Shown piece after piece: positions 46,449-57,337 of a stretch of 64,000 bases of DNA. The stretch covers positions 186,001 through 250,000 of the forward strand of contig JAUKTV010000023.1 of the NCBI GenBank assembly GCA_030549205.1, in the 5' to 3' direction. Under the pieces are notes generated by a model, which worked only from the letters and a program-made list of their open reading frames with translations, had not been told where the DNA came from and ran no database searches. Positions within the stretch are counted from its first letter, which is position 1. Each line of letters starts with the position of its first letter. The translations under genes were made by a program, and so were the position numbers. The DNA comes from Apiosordaria backusii (lineage: Eukaryota; Ascomycota; Sordariomycetes; Sordariales; Lasiosphaeriaceae).

Positions 46449-47957
46449 CTACCTTAACTTCGAGCCAACGAGAGGGTCAATGCCAGCGCTGTCTCCGGAC
46501 TGTTGCTCCTCAGCTTCCTCTCTAGCTTCATTCGGGTTCAGGATTGTTTTAGTCCATGGCGGACTCTGGTTGAGAAACCTTGCGTCCAGGGAAGCGGGTG
46601 GTGAAGTGATTGTGGCCGCTGTACCATTCCCCAGTCCCCACAGGTTGGCGCCAGTAGGTCTCGAACCTACCCTGGGTTCAAGTACAGGCTCACATGATCT
46701 ATTGCTATCGTAAAAAGGATTCTGAAACCCAGTGAGATTGTCCTGAGCTTGATGTCCGAATAGGTGGGCGTTGCTCTGACCTTGGTGCCCCATTGTGTTA
46801 GGATCAAGAGGTGCTCGATAGCCAGACAACTGGTGGTCTTCGTCTCGGTAGTGGTTCACAGCAGCCGGAGCCTGGTAGTGAGAGGCGTTGGCGGCGCCTT
46901 GTGACCGGGGGTTTTGCAACAAGTTTCCACTATCCTGGTTGGAATGCTTAGAAGGAAAGCCGACTTGACCCTGGCGAGCTCGTGGGCTAGAATGGTGCCG
47001 TGTTTGATAGTTGGATAAGTCCGCCGCGTCCTGGTGTTCGTGATGGGACATGTTGAAAGCACCAGCGGCTCCAGGGTAGGGAGAGCTGAAGGTTTGCGGT
47101 TGCCAGGAATTCTGCAACGAGGTTTCGCTGCCCTGATAGCGATGCTGAGACGGAGGGAAGGTTCCATGATCTTGGTTGGCTGCTAAAGGGGTATAGCCCT
47201 GACCCTGGTGGGCAAATGAGACAAGCTGCTGCAGCTCTTCATTGTCAGAGGTATGGGGCGTATCATGAGATTCGTGACGATAGCGGCTGAAAGGATCCGA
47301 GGACTGGCAGTAGGGCGGGCTCAAGGTGTGCCGAGATGAGTGCGCAAGTGGGGAAAGATCCTGCGGTACCCCATCGCCGGGGAGGCTAAACGCGTTCTGA
47401 ACTCCGTGAAGGTTTTGGTTGTTGGGCGCACCCCGCAGACGGTATCCATACCCAGCATGGACATCGGGTGCTTGGTCGTCACGTCGACCTAAAATGGGAA
47501 AAGCTTTGTAACCAGCATGAGGATAATAACCGTCTTCGTACCCTGAAGGTATGTTGCTCTGAGCTGGTAGTCCTTGCTGTTGATCGTCGAAGGGTTGCCA
47601 ATGGCTTTTTGGAGCACTCGGGACAAGCTGTTGTTGAGTTTGTAATGGTTGCAGCTGCGGGCTTGGCTCCAAACTCTGGGGCGTTTCCGGTGGCGTGGCG
47701 AGACTGTGGGCAACTCTGGCCCTCCGTCGGACAACCCGAGCTCGATTCTCGGCCTTGCCTGAATGTGGGCGGCTATGGCGAGACTTCTCATGCTTCCGCC
47801 TTGCCGTAGCGCGGCCAAACATCTTGCCGCAATATGGGCATCTCTTAGGGTCCTCCTCAGGAGGAGTGTCATAATCGACGGGCCAGGGGCTGGGAACAGG
47901 CCGAAGCGGAAATGATCGATGAAGCATTTTGTGGGGCACATAGGTGTGAGCGATCAA
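46449..47957 (-). CDS. C2H2 zinc-finger protein with long Gln/His/Ser-rich tail (cluster member)
   Basis: Single exon, 502 residues from 47957; a second in-frame ATG lies 10 codons in (MLHRSFPLRP). Here the finger is canonical, C-x2-C-x12-H-x4-H (47840-47775): KRCPYCGKMFGRATARRKHE and KSRH. It sits near residues 40-61 and is followed by SRPHSGKAENRARVVRRRAR, a basic form of the family extension. The rest, about 400 residues, is rich in Gln, Ser, His, Pro and Gly with scattered YQ and HQ patches, plainly low-complexity. The C-terminal segment VGSRPTGANLWGLGNG is also found, as DNA, at two places around 48.2-48.4 kb. The gene is open and intact. Confidence 0.78.
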   Translation of the reverse strand: MIAHTYVPHKMLHRSFPLRPVPSPWPVDYDTPPEEDPKRCPYCGKMFGRATARRKHEKSRHSRPHSGKAENRARVVRRRARVAHSLATPPETPQSLEPSPQLQPLQTQQQLVPSAPKSHWQPFDDQQQGLPAQSNIPSGYEDGYYPHAGYKAFPILGRRDDQAPDVHAGYGYRLRGAPNNQNLHGVQNAFSLPGDGVPQDLSPLAHSSRHTLSPPYCQSSDPFSRYRHESHDTPHTSDNEELQQLVSFAHQGQGYTPLAANQDHGTFPPSQHRYQGSETSLQNSWQPQTFSSPYPGAAGAFNMSHHEHQDAADLSNYQTRHHSSPRARQGQVGFPSKHSNQDSGNLLQNPRSQGAANASHYQAPAAVNHYRDEDHQLSGYRAPLDPNTMGHQGQSNAHLFGHQAQDNLTGFQNPFYDSNRSCEPVLEPRVGSRPTGANLWGLGNGTAATITSPPASLDARFLNQSPPWTKTILNPNEAREEAEEQQSGDSAGIDPLVGSKLR

Positions 47958-48149
47958 AGGATAAAAGTGGTAACCTAACTTAAAGTTCGGCGATTGGTAT
48001 AGACGCTGAAGTTAAGCAGAATTTGTGTATAATCCCAACACCAGAAAAAGAATAGGCCTCGTGAAATCTGCTGTCTGCGAAGGCGGGGGGCTTGGGCACA
48101 ATATTTCAACATCGAACACGAAGCCGCTGACGTCTGGCTCGTCGTCAAC

Positions 48150-48600
48150 ATGAAGCTACCGGATTTTGGCTTTTATGAGGCTGTACTTAAACCCAGAGTA
48201 AGGTACCAGGTAGGTTCGAAACCTACTGGCGCCAAGCGTCCGGGGATTGGGGAATGGTGCAGCAGCCACATTTTTGGAACCTCAATCGGGGAGTGGAGAG
48301 TTTAGGAGTTCGGAAGTTCGGGAGGCCAAGGTTCGAGACCTACTGGCGCCAACCGTCCGGGGACTGGGGAATGGTGCAGCGGCCACACTTTCGGTGGTGC
48401 CTGAATGAGGGCGAAGATGAATGACTTTTTATTCTTCCGTCTTCCGGTCATTTTCTTGGATCGTTTGCCAAGTATGGGCATACCTTTGGATCCCGGTTAG
48501 TCGGGACATCGTAGTTAGTAGCAAGGCCAGGGGTGAGGAAGTGGCAGAAGTGGCGGATCCTGCCCAGCCATTACAAAGACAACTATGAGGATAGGATCCG
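48150..48600. pseudogene. Scrambled fragments of the 46.4-kb gene
   Basis: Minus strand about 48580-48460 reads RIRHFCHFLTPGLATNYDV then RDPKVCPYLA, matching the neighbour's finger lead-in (PVPSPWPVDYDTPPEEDPKR, then CPYCG) with the second Cys gone. On the plus strand, in inverted orientation relative to that piece, two copies of the neighbour's tail segment occur (about 48165-48270 and 48325-48395). Each carries GGTTCGARACCTACTGGCGC and then a GGGGAATGGTGCAGC-like stretch. Together they show duplication with inversion. Confidence 0.7.
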
Positions 48601-49817
48601 GCCTACTGGCATCAAACAGCAGTGACTTGGAGCGCGCCCTGGTTAGCCAAGGAGAAGATGTAAGCCGAAGGAAAAGCTTACAGAGTGTCGTCCCCGGTTC
48701 ATTCTTCGAATCATATATTGGCCAACTTCCCGTTCCTACAAAGATACCTTAAGCAGAGAGCTGCTTGTGAGCGCAGCAAACTGTTGATGGTACAGTTAAA
48801 GAACTAGGACGATACTTCCAACAAAATCATACATTGAATACCGTAGTGGGAAATCTGTCAGGGTGTTTAGGCCAGTTGACCTAGGTCTAGGCAAACTTGC
48901 CTTGTCGTGGGCAAACTTGCCTTGTCGTGGGGCCCCACTTTTCTCGAGCCCCTATTCTTCAGGGCCTAGCCACTGTAGCCCAGTGGTCTCTGCAGTGGGC
49001 CACCCACTGAAGAAATAGCGGCTGCACAGTGGCCAAGTGCACCATACATTTGCAACGGACGCACTTGCCATACAAATAGCTAGGCAACTTGTCGTACGCG
49101 CGTGTAACTTCCTAGATAGTATAATGTTAAATACAGCCGCACTGCAATTGCGCAGGCCGTTGGTTCAATTCTTCGTTGTGCCCTGTGTTTTTCGTCATGT
49201 GTGTCAATTGCTGTGATGTTCAAAGTGTTCCAATTGCAGTGGCCCAGTAGGCCCTGCAGTGGGTGCCCAGTAGTGGCCTTACAGTGGGTAGCCTTGCAGT
49301 GGGCCTTACAGTGGGTAGCCCTGTAGCGTGCACTGGAGCGTGCACTGGAAGTTGGACAGTGGGCGTCCACAGAACCTATTTTTTTAGTGGGTTTTAGTGG
49401 TCTTAGCGGACAAGCCTTGTCCAGGGAATTAGACTCTATTTTGGAACTTGCCTAGGCAAGGCAGTTTAAGCTTGTCGAGAGAGGAGAGGCCCCACTGTGG
49501 TACTACCACAGCGGGTGTAGGCCCTGTTAAATTGTGTCTGTATAGCCAAATTGTGTCTGCACATCAAATTGATTCAATTAGGTAGGTTAACAGAGTCTAT
49601 AGGTCAAACAAAGTCCATAGGTCAAACAAAGTCTACACTCTAGGGCCTATATTTGTCAAAATTCACAGTAGCTAGACTAGTAGTCTTCCACTGAGCCAGC
49701 CGCTGTTTAATTCTACTGTCAACTGGGCCAGTAGATAGGCTAGTAGGTAGGTCAGTGGGTAGACCAGTGGAAGACTACTGGTTGGAGGCGCTGGAAAAGA
49801 AAAAAGTCAGTAGGGCG

Positions 49818-50243
49818 TGTCACAACCCTGGGATATGGACGAGAATAACGATTGGTTGTGGAACCACGGAAAGTAAGGACCAATCAGGAATACATCTCAG
49901 AGAGCCAATCACGGTAAGGAACGGTTGATCAGTGCGCTCAGGACGCTGAGCAGACTGAGTAGGATGCTCAGTCTGCTCGGAGCACTGAGCAGACCAAGCA
50001 CGGTGATCAGTGTGCTCAGGGCATTGAGCAAGGGGAGCACGACTAGAAAAGAGTCTATATATACGGAGGAACTAGATAGCTCGTAGATAGTTCCGCAGTA
50101 TGCAATCACAGCTTGTATTCACGGTATCTTGTGTTTACATTGAGACATCTTGTTGTGCACTGTTTAGCTGCACCGAACCAATTGTCAGAAGTTGCCTTCA
50201 ACCGAGTATCCCTTTCAGAGGTTCTGTACAGGGGTTCGTCACA
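49818..50243. mobile_element. Solo LTR with 5-bp target-site duplication
   Basis: Begins TGTCACAACCC and ends GGGTTCGTCACA, imperfect inverted ends of the TG...CA type. It is flanked on both sides by the same five bases, GGGCG (49813-49817 and 50244-50248). Length is 426 bp. An internal TATA-like CTATATATACGG (near 50055) fits an LTR promoter. A block of CTGAGCAGAC/GTCTGCTC inverted phrases lies at 49930-50035. No internal gag/pol sequence is next to it, so it is a solo LTR left by recombination, probably of a Gypsy-type retrotransposon. Confidence 0.85.
50054..50070 (+). promoter_or_regulatory. TATA-box-like element in the solo LTR
   Basis: CTATATATACGGAGG lies about 60% into the LTR, where the U3/R boundary and start of transcription are expected. 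Its strand follows the usual LTR reading. Confidence 0.45.
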
Positions 50244-50490
50244 GGGCGTAATGAGGATTAAATACAAGCCTATTAAACTGTAGAAGACTTCCAGTACTGG
50301 GTAGACGGCAGGGTCGGCTACTGGGCCACTAAGCCAGTAGCTAATTGAACGAGCCCGGGGTGGGAAGAAGGAACTATATAGGAGGTGTACGGTATGTGAC
50401 CCCCTACGGCTTTATTGGGTATAAGTGGGCCTGGCCTATAGACTCTGTTTGACCCTGTAGACTCTATTTGACGGGGTGGACTCTACGTGG

Positions 50491-50936
50491 CAGCTCAAAT
50501 TCCCACTATGGTATATATACATCATCGTACGGTTCCTCTGTCTTTGATTTCGCGATAACAATGAAACCCCTTCAAAAGATGTACCATGAAGTTGTATCCA
50601 TGAAGATAGGGTTACAGATGACATCTGCTTGTGGAGTCGTGGGGGCAAGAATCCTTGAGGGTATAGAAGATGAGGTAAAACGATATAATTAACATAATCA
50701 GACATTAAATAGGTAAACTACCATACATCGTTCTACAATATAAGGCCCCCAAGTCGAAGCAGCAGAGTTGCGAGTATGCCGCAACTCCAAATCGATATTC
50801 TGGGGATCACGACTCCCACGCTAGCCCAAATCCCTGCCTTTTGCCTCCTTTCTCCTTTTTCTTTAATTATTTTGCTCTTTGTTGGCTGCAAAACTACCGA
50901 GTACCGCAATAATGCCGATCGATAAGGGTACACAAA
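50491..50936. other. Spacer downstream of zinc-finger gene
   Basis: 3' flank of the gene at 50.9 kb. Short frames only. Confidence 0.4.
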
Positions 50937-52673
50937 TTACTTCTGCTCCGAATCATCGTGGTCTGGAGTGTGCTGGTAGGTATAGCTCGCACCGTCACGA
51001 GTGCGTTGATTCGCGGCCTCGCTGTAATTGAATATGCGAGGATTGGTCAGCGGTTGAGAGTAGTTGTTGGCAGGCAGCGCGGGGTGTCCATAACCGGTGT
51101 AGGCATTAGCCCTGCCCCCTTGCCACTGTGAGGTCCCTTGTGCCATTGGAGCAGGAGAAGCCCACTGACCCGGATCTAAGCTGCCCACCAGCTGATTACC
51201 GAAGCTGCCAATGATATGCTGGTATGCTTGAGCAGGCTGGACCGGTGCCGGCTGCTGCAACATCGGCGGGTGCTGGCTTTGGCCAACTGCATGGGCGAAA
51301 CCTTCATCATTGATTTCAGGGTACGCTGTATTGTTGAACCGCCATGTTCGACCTTGCTGTGCCGCCTGGGGGAGAGCCGCGTTAACACTGGGCAAGGGCG
51401 GTACTTGCTGTTGTGCCTGAGGGATTTGATAATCGACCATGCGCCAAGGCTGTCCCTGTCGAAACGCATCGGCGGCTGGGTGGGGTGAATAATACTCTGG
51501 CATGTGACCTGGAATGGCGCCGGCCCCAGATTGCGAAGCAGGATCAATGTCTTGTTGTGCTTGGGCTTGGGGGACTTCAAGTTCATAGCTGACCAAGGAT
51601 GAAGACACTCCTTGTCCAGGCACATTCGTAGCGGGCCGGAGTTCACGCTTCCCTGGCCGTCGACGCAGACCGGTGTTGCCCGCGGATTGTGAGACGGAGT
51701 GGCGCTGCGCTGGGATGTAGTTTTGACGGTGATGGTGGTAGCCGTACTGATGTTGCAGACCGACTACAGGGAAGGGGTCTTGGGGCCCTTGGGGATGGCC
51801 TTGAAGGTTTTCGTGGTAGCCTTGCGGTAGTAAGCACTGCTGATCGATGCGATCCTGTTGTTGTTCAGGGTGGTGGTTATTATAGCCTCCATCATCCTGA
51901 ACCCGCCGAGGGAGGCGCTGTTGGCGGATTTGTGGGATAGCGTACTGTAGGTGGGCAAGTTCTTGTGGTGCTTGGGTATCGTTGTCAATATGCCGGCCCG
52001 GGTGGTATACATGCTCGAATGGGTGGCACTGGCCGTTCTGTGGCATGTAGGAGTTCAAGGGTCCTTGATGAGACAGCCGTCTTTCATTGTCAAGAAGTTG
52101 TTGGAACATCCGTCGGACTTCCACTGGCATTCTCCCATCACGTGGACCTCGCGGTGGAGCCAAATCTATCTCTCCACCACTGTTCGAGGTGGATGCAGAT
52201 GAATTGCTGACCGAGGTGCTTCTCAATTGCCGTTTCCTCTCCCTCCGTTCGTTGGACTCAGCCCGGATATCAACCGCCCACTGGATCCTCGATCGATGTA
52301 GCTTCTGATGAAACCGTACCTTGTGCTTGTTCAAATTACTGTTCCTGGTGAAGGGGGTTGGGCAGTCGCAAGGCTCCCCGGTGATCGGGTCCACATAGTC
52401 GCAATAGAAACGTCCAGGGGCCTTTTTCTTGACAACTCTCGTCGAAGGCTGTTGATCCTCGCGGTCTCCGTCCTCGTTGTCTTCGTGCTCGTTGTTTTCA
52501 ATCACAACTTCTTCGTTCTCGTTGCCGGAATCTTCCGTTTCATCCTTCCCCATATCAACCATTGACTGTGGTGTCTTGTCAAGGCCACCCCGTCCCGGGG
52601 GAGGCGGAGGCGGAGGGCCTGCTCCTTGAGCAGCCTGCTGGGCGTTCGCATATGCCATAGAAAGACGGTTCAT
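50937..52673 (-). CDS. C2H2 zinc-finger protein, largest cluster member
   Basis: Single exon, 578 residues from 52673 (MNRLSMAYANAQQ); an in-frame ATG five codons later is an alternative. Residues 10-35 are Pro/Gly-rich (GAGPPPPPPPGRGG), followed by an acidic tract rich in Glu, Asp and Asn (about 45-80). The finger is C-x10-C-x14-H-x4-H (52403-52308): FYCDYVDPITGEPCDCPTPF and NSNLNKHKVRFH, with an extra Cys beside the second ligand. The family extension QKLHRSRIQWAVDIRAESNE follows, with a strongly basic RRERKRQLR. The remaining 420 residues are Gln/Pro/Tyr/His-rich and disordered. Acidic plus Gln-rich parts around one finger fit a transcriptional regulator, by analogy only. Intact. Confidence 0.82.
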   Translation of the reverse strand: MNRLSMAYANAQQAAQGAGPPPPPPPGRGGLDKTPQSMVDMGKDETEDSGNENEEVVIENNEHEDNEDGDREDQQPSTRVVKKKAPGRFYCDYVDPITGEPCDCPTPFTRNSNLNKHKVRFHQKLHRSRIQWAVDIRAESNERRERKRQLRSTSVSNSSASTSNSGGEIDLAPPRGPRDGRMPVEVRRMFQQLLDNERRLSHQGPLNSYMPQNGQCHPFEHVYHPGRHIDNDTQAPQELAHLQYAIPQIRQQRLPRRVQDDGGYNNHHPEQQQDRIDQQCLLPQGYHENLQGHPQGPQDPFPVVGLQHQYGYHHHRQNYIPAQRHSVSQSAGNTGLRRRPGKRELRPATNVPGQGVSSSLVSYELEVPQAQAQQDIDPASQSGAGAIPGHMPEYYSPHPAADAFRQGQPWRMVDYQIPQAQQQVPPLPSVNAALPQAAQQGRTWRFNNTAYPEINDEGFAHAVGQSQHPPMLQQPAPVQPAQAYQHIIGSFGNQLVGSLDPGQWASPAPMAQGTSQWQGGRANAYTGYGHPALPANNYSQPLTNPRIFNYSEAANQRTRDGASYTYQHTPDHDDSEQK

Positions 52674-54524
52674 CGTATCGCAATTGATTCCGTCGCCTGC
52701 TACCGCTTTGTCTCAAAACCTTTCGCCGTGGGAGAGCAAGGAGGTCGCGGGAGCTTGGTGAAAAAGATTGAGAGCCGACAGAAGCACCACAGGAAGATCG
52801 TGTGCTTGGAAGGAGTAGCAGTGGTGAGCAAGAAAGTCGACTACAACCTGGAAAGGATGAGTGTAAAGCAAAGAGCGACTCGAAGGTGATGTGAAAGAAA
52901 TTACTTGTGATCGCAGGTACGAAGTTTGACGGCTCGATTGCTTTCACGGAAATCGGTTGGTGGGGTAAAGAAAAGGCGAAGTTTCAATGGATGGCCAGAG
53001 TCTGCAATAATCAGAGCAAGGGTTTGTTCGTCGAGTCTGTCGAGGAGCTGTTACTCACCCTCACCTTCACTCCTCCGTCCTTTAAAAGTGGGACTGTTCT
53101 TCATGTAAGGCACGCCCACATCCTCTGTCACTCAACTGGCACCAGGCTGCTGGTGCAATCGTTGCCTGCATCCTTTCGAGCTTCCAAGGGTCAGAACTCA
53201 ATATCCCCTAGTCTACGAAACAACACCTTTGGTCTCCTCGTTCTTTCCCCAACCCAGAAGGGGGGCGGGACCTGAACTAACGCCTGAAGAGATCCTGACA
53301 GAACAAACTTGAAAGCAAATTGTCTCAAAATACCAAGACCTGCACAGCAAACGCCACCTTGGTCCAAGAACTGTTTTGAAAAGTACAACCGCCAGGAGCC
53401 CGGCGGTATTCTCGAAAGTGGTGATCTTGTGGGTGGAACGATTTCATGCCCTTACCTAAAACCAAGGCGCTGACATCCCCATCAATCCTCGTCACACCGA
53501 GATGCAGCAGTTGGGATCCAATGACAAGCATCAGAGAGTCCAAACAGCAACTCTCTCGATAGTAGCGCCATTGTTCTCAGATTGGCTCGAGACTGAGGGA
53601 AAGGTCTCTGTAGTATCTTCACGGAAGTAAACGGTGCTATCACAGGTTTGGTTATGGTATATGTGAGCGACAATTTGGCGACAGTATCGGTTTGGCCGAA
53701 ACAACTCTCATCATTCGGTACTTACTGCAAACCTGGAAGTTATATTCAAGACCTATTGGCAACTTCCCCTTTCTACTTCATCATGGAAAACAGCTTCTGC
53801 TGTTTCCTCAAACCCACCACCTGCTCTCATGGGTCAACGTTTCCAATCAACAAGCCTGTCAAACGAACAGATCTACCATGGTAAAGAAATAGAACTCCAT
53901 CTACATCTGGGATAGTCCCTGGGGCTTGTAAAAGACCCTTGATCATATTCATTCCGATTCCATGACTTACGTATAATCCTAATACATCCTGCCCCCCAAC
54001 CTAAACACATAAGTCAACCCCCAATCACCACAAGGATCTTCACCAACACAGCCCAATGACCGTTTAACCACTTTCCCCCCCAAATCGAAGGTTGGGTTTT
54101 CCTGTCGTCAGCAGTTCATCGTCATGGTTCTTGCTCAGATGATGACTCGGAGGCGGCTGCGTGAGCCGTAGCCTGCCTGGAATAGACCTGCGGCTAACTC
54201 TAACTTCTATTAGTAAGCAATTTTCACAACTTTCGGCACATCTCGAATCTGGTGCTTACCTACTTAGGTACCTTATCTCTAAATCAATGTCTCCAAATCA
54301 ACATGCCTTCCAAACAAGCACACATACTCTCGTCCTAAGGCGTGGAACGACAGATCTGTGAATACAAGAGACTTGAACATCCTCAAGGGCTTGAAACATG
54401 TCTTCATCATCCTCCTCTTCATTACACTTCCGTACCTGCAGATAACAGTTCAAACCCGATACCTGCCCATCAACAACAATCCCATCTCCATAGACCGAGC
54501 CCGTTATCCGTATCATCCCCCTCC
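52674..54524. other. 1.85-kb spacer
   Basis: Promoter side of the 50.9-kb gene, then mostly motif-free DNA. A minus frame at 53673-53325 and several plus frames were read through and show nothing recognisable. Confidence 0.4.
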
Positions 54525-54925
54525 TCATACATTTTGGCGGGTAGTCATCACCCCCCAGACTGGCGACAGTTCAGCATGCCCCCAACTCTCAAGTTCATCC
54601 AACAAGTCCATCTCCTCACCCGTCTCAGCTAGCGGCGGCAGTGTCTGCTGCTCTTGCTCTTGCTGCTGGGGTTGGGACGGCTCACCAACCTCGTCGAAGT
54701 GTTTATCGTGCCAACGTGCTGTACCGACGCCACCATCACTCTGTCCAAGCCACTGGTAATCCACCCCGCCACCACTTTTCTCAACCACCATTTCATCGGC
54801 TTTATTTGGGGCGATTGGGGGGTGATGACACCTGGCCCGCGCCGGAATGGGCTTTTGATCGACTCTGAGTTTTGTTAGTGTCCTGCTTCGACATAGCCTT
54901 TTTTCTTTTTTCTTTCTTTTTGTTT

Positions 54926-55480
54926 TTAATGACATCTTTGGAATCTGGTGCTTGCCTTTCTCTTGTGACTCGCTCCGTGCTTATCGCGTTGGTGGCGATA
55001 TAGGGTGCCTTTCTTGGGATAACCTCGACCACATACAACCCCTTTCCCATCCCTGTACTCGCAATAAAATCTTGTACCATCCCCGCCCACGACTTGTGTA
55101 TTTCCCGCCTCTTTCAAGTTATTTCCCGCCTCTTTCATGTTATTTCCCTCCTCTTGCATATTATTTTCCTCCTCTCGCACCTTATTTCCCGCCTCTTTTC
55201 CTTTATTCTTCATATTCGCGTCGTCGGCGGTCGGTCGGCCGCTGCGGCGGTTGTTGGAATGGACGTGGGGGGCGGCGGAGGAGGGGTCGCGCGGGTATCT
55301 TTTTTCTCGCGTGCTCGAGTTCTTGGTTCGACGTCGAAAATTTATTCTACTGAGATTTGAGGTCAGCAGTCGGTCAAAATATGAGAAGTTGGGAATAGCG
55401 GCGATGAAGAATCTTACCAAGTTTTGCCAACAAAGGTGTAGGTAGGTCGGTCGATAGTTGCTGAAATAGTAGAAGGTCAA
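54926..55480 (-). CDS. C2H2 zinc-finger protein with heptad repeats (cluster member, gene model uncertain)
   Basis: The frame from 55480 contains an inner ATG at 55213 (MKNKGKEAGNK) that is the more natural start. It encodes about four seven-residue repeats (GNNMKEA, GNNLKEA type), then a finger C-x9-C-x12-H-x4-H (55063-54977): RFYCEYRDGKGVVCGRGYPK and TLYRHQRDKHG, then ASHKRKAS. The frame stops soon after, at 54926. In neighbouring frames a Lys/Arg-rich stretch (KDVIKNKKKEKRKK) and, to 54525, a Gln/Glu-rich tail (QPQQQEQEQQ, EMDLLDELESWG) look like the missing C-terminus. A frameshift or an unseen intron probably separates them. Confidence 0.55.
   Translation of the reverse strand: MTFYYFSNYRPTYLHLCWQNLVRFFIAAIPNFSYFDRLLTSNLSRINFRRRTKNSSTREKRYPRDPSSAAPHVHSNNRRSGRPTADDANMKNKGKEAGNKVREEENNMQEEGNNMKEAGNNLKEAGNTQVVGGDGTRFYCEYRDGKGVVCGRGYPKKGTLYRHQRDKHGASHKRKASTRFQRCH
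55097..55205. repeat. 21-bp coding minisatellite
   Basis: On the plus strand TTATTTCCCGCCTCTTTCATG-like units occur about five times with small changes. They encode the seven-residue GNN-x-KEA repeat on the minus strand and preserve frame. Confidence 0.8.
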
Positions 55481-57337
55481 GTTTTTGCAGTTTGAAGAGG
55501 TACCTATGAAGGTCAGAGCTGCAGAGCGGTCACCAGATAAGTTGCCTGGTCAGTGTTTACTGCCGGTATTCCCCGCGCAACATCCCCTCACTGGTCACTG
55601 GCACATCTTGCCAAACAACTAGATGACTGCTGAGGCAAGCATTGGGAGACCTTTGCAAACTACTCCCAATCAGCCACCCCTCAAGAACACACCAAACAGC
55701 GGGACACGTCATCTTCTTCTCAGCGTTCTTGTCCCCTTGGTCTTGCCTCCGTCGTTCACATCGGAGTCGTTGAGGGTCTCTGTCTGCTTGACGCGACGGA
55801 GACGAAACAGAGGGCGAGATGGTGCAAGGGGAGAGGGACCGAGAGCTTTGAGAAACGCGATAGCAAGGCTCGGAGCACAGGACTAAGGTCTGCGGACCTG
55901 GGCTAGGATACTACAGTGCTCGATCGCTAGACGTGACTCCTGTTAGGATCTTGTGTCCTTCTCTCAACTTCTCTCGTCTGCGGCGGTCTCTCAAGAAAAC
56001 TTTCCAGTCTCCACCGCCCAACAATGTTCGCCTTCCAGCACCAGCGCTACCCGACCGAATCACTTTGTGCAGCCCGACTGGCATAATTGCACTCGACATG
56101 GTGGATTAGTAGAAGTTTCTTGGTTGGGATAGCGTTTCGGGAGCGGCGAGTGCTAGAGAAGTGACGATGATGGAAGGTGACAAGTAATTGTGGAAGGTGG
56201 TGAGAGCTGTTGGTGGGAGGTGGAAGTGATGCCAGCCCTCTGAGTTAACCTGGTAGCATTGCTGTGCTACTTGCTTGGCTGGATCGTTCGCGGAATGTTT
56301 GGCGGTGTATCAAATACCACAGCGGCAGGGGAAACTTCATAGGAAGCCTCTCTTCGTTGTCTCGCATTCTTGACAACCCTGAAATTCTTCGGTTCGCTTT
56401 TTGTGAGCTATAAGTACACCCAGTCCCATCGCCTCTCCATACTTCAGGTTGGTCGAGGTGGGAGGTGTGCTTGGCTCAGACCCCCAGCGATCATCTTCCA
56501 ATCACTAGGTACACATGATTGACTACAGGTTGTTGTGAAGTAGTAGTGGATATGAATATGAAGCTCATTTGATGAGCTGTGTTAACGCCATGTTACAAGA
56601 TGTGAAAGATTACCACCAGTGACGATTAGTAGAAGGAAAGCCAAAGGGTCTTCCAAGAAACCATAGCGTCTTAGAAGATGTTCATGGCTATCGCAAGCTG
56701 TTGAGCAAAGGTTTCCATATATATGATGAAAATTAAGAGACCAGTCCTTTTACCCAGCCGCCAGCTTCATACCTGGATTTATAAATAGATCACGTTTGGT
56801 TGAAGCGCAAGCCATTAACAAGTCGCACGTATATGGATAATGCCGAATGAATTCTGTAAGGTGATGTACAATTATATCTACATGTAGAACACAGTATCTA
56901 AAAAAACCTCCGGAACCTCCGAAACGCCACCGTGTAACCACATTACCTGATAGAACCATATAATACATCAACCTCCAATTTCCCAAGCTGCGCTAGAAAA
57001 GTCTGAATAATCCGAGCCTTCAAACCCCTTTGACACCAAATGGAACATATACCAGCTGCCAAATTAATCCGCCCTGTTCGTACCATTTCCGCGTCCTGTT
57101 TTGTCTGAGAACTTGGCACCCTTCCAGAAGTCGACCTCATCCCCTGCCTCATCAGTTGTATATGGCAACAACGTCCTGGAACAATTTGACTGTGCGAGTC
57201 AGTCATTCACCAGTGCTCTCATCAACGACAAACGCATTCAACTCTCCTCAACCTTCGGGGTGCCTATTTACATGTACCTAGGTCGGCGTATGTTTAGGGC
57301 CAGGGTGGGGAGCCTCTTCGACATAACCAAACACTGC
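55481..57337. other. 1.85-kb spacer, nothing recognised
   Basis: Upstream of the 54.9-kb gene. A minus frame at 56099-55911 (GGGDWKVFLRDRRRREKLRE) and a plus frame at 55623-55886 look coding-like but match nothing I know. The rest, 56.2-57.3 kb, is moderately AT-rich and empty. Confidence 0.35.

Larger units (their letters stand above)
48880..50490. repeat. Nested repeat region (MITE-like sequence with inverted arms)
   Basis: A mosaic of short repeats: GCAAACTTGCCTTGTCGTGG twice in tandem at about 48890-48930; many CAGTGGGCC/CACTG phrases at 48.96-49.37 kb; AGGTCAAACAAAGTC twice at 49.59-49.64 kb. The GTCAAACARAGTCTATAGG phrase recurs in inverted orientation at about 50440-50480, as if arms of one element were separated by the solo LTR. 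No transposase frame is visible. Confidence 0.6.

Noticed and set aside
48200..48235. tRNA-like T-arm: GTAGG-TTCGAAA-CCTAC followed by TGGCGCC-A
   Set aside because: No matching 5' acceptor strand, D-arm or anticodon arm lies upstream, and the segment is plainly a copy of coding DNA from the 46.4-kb gene.
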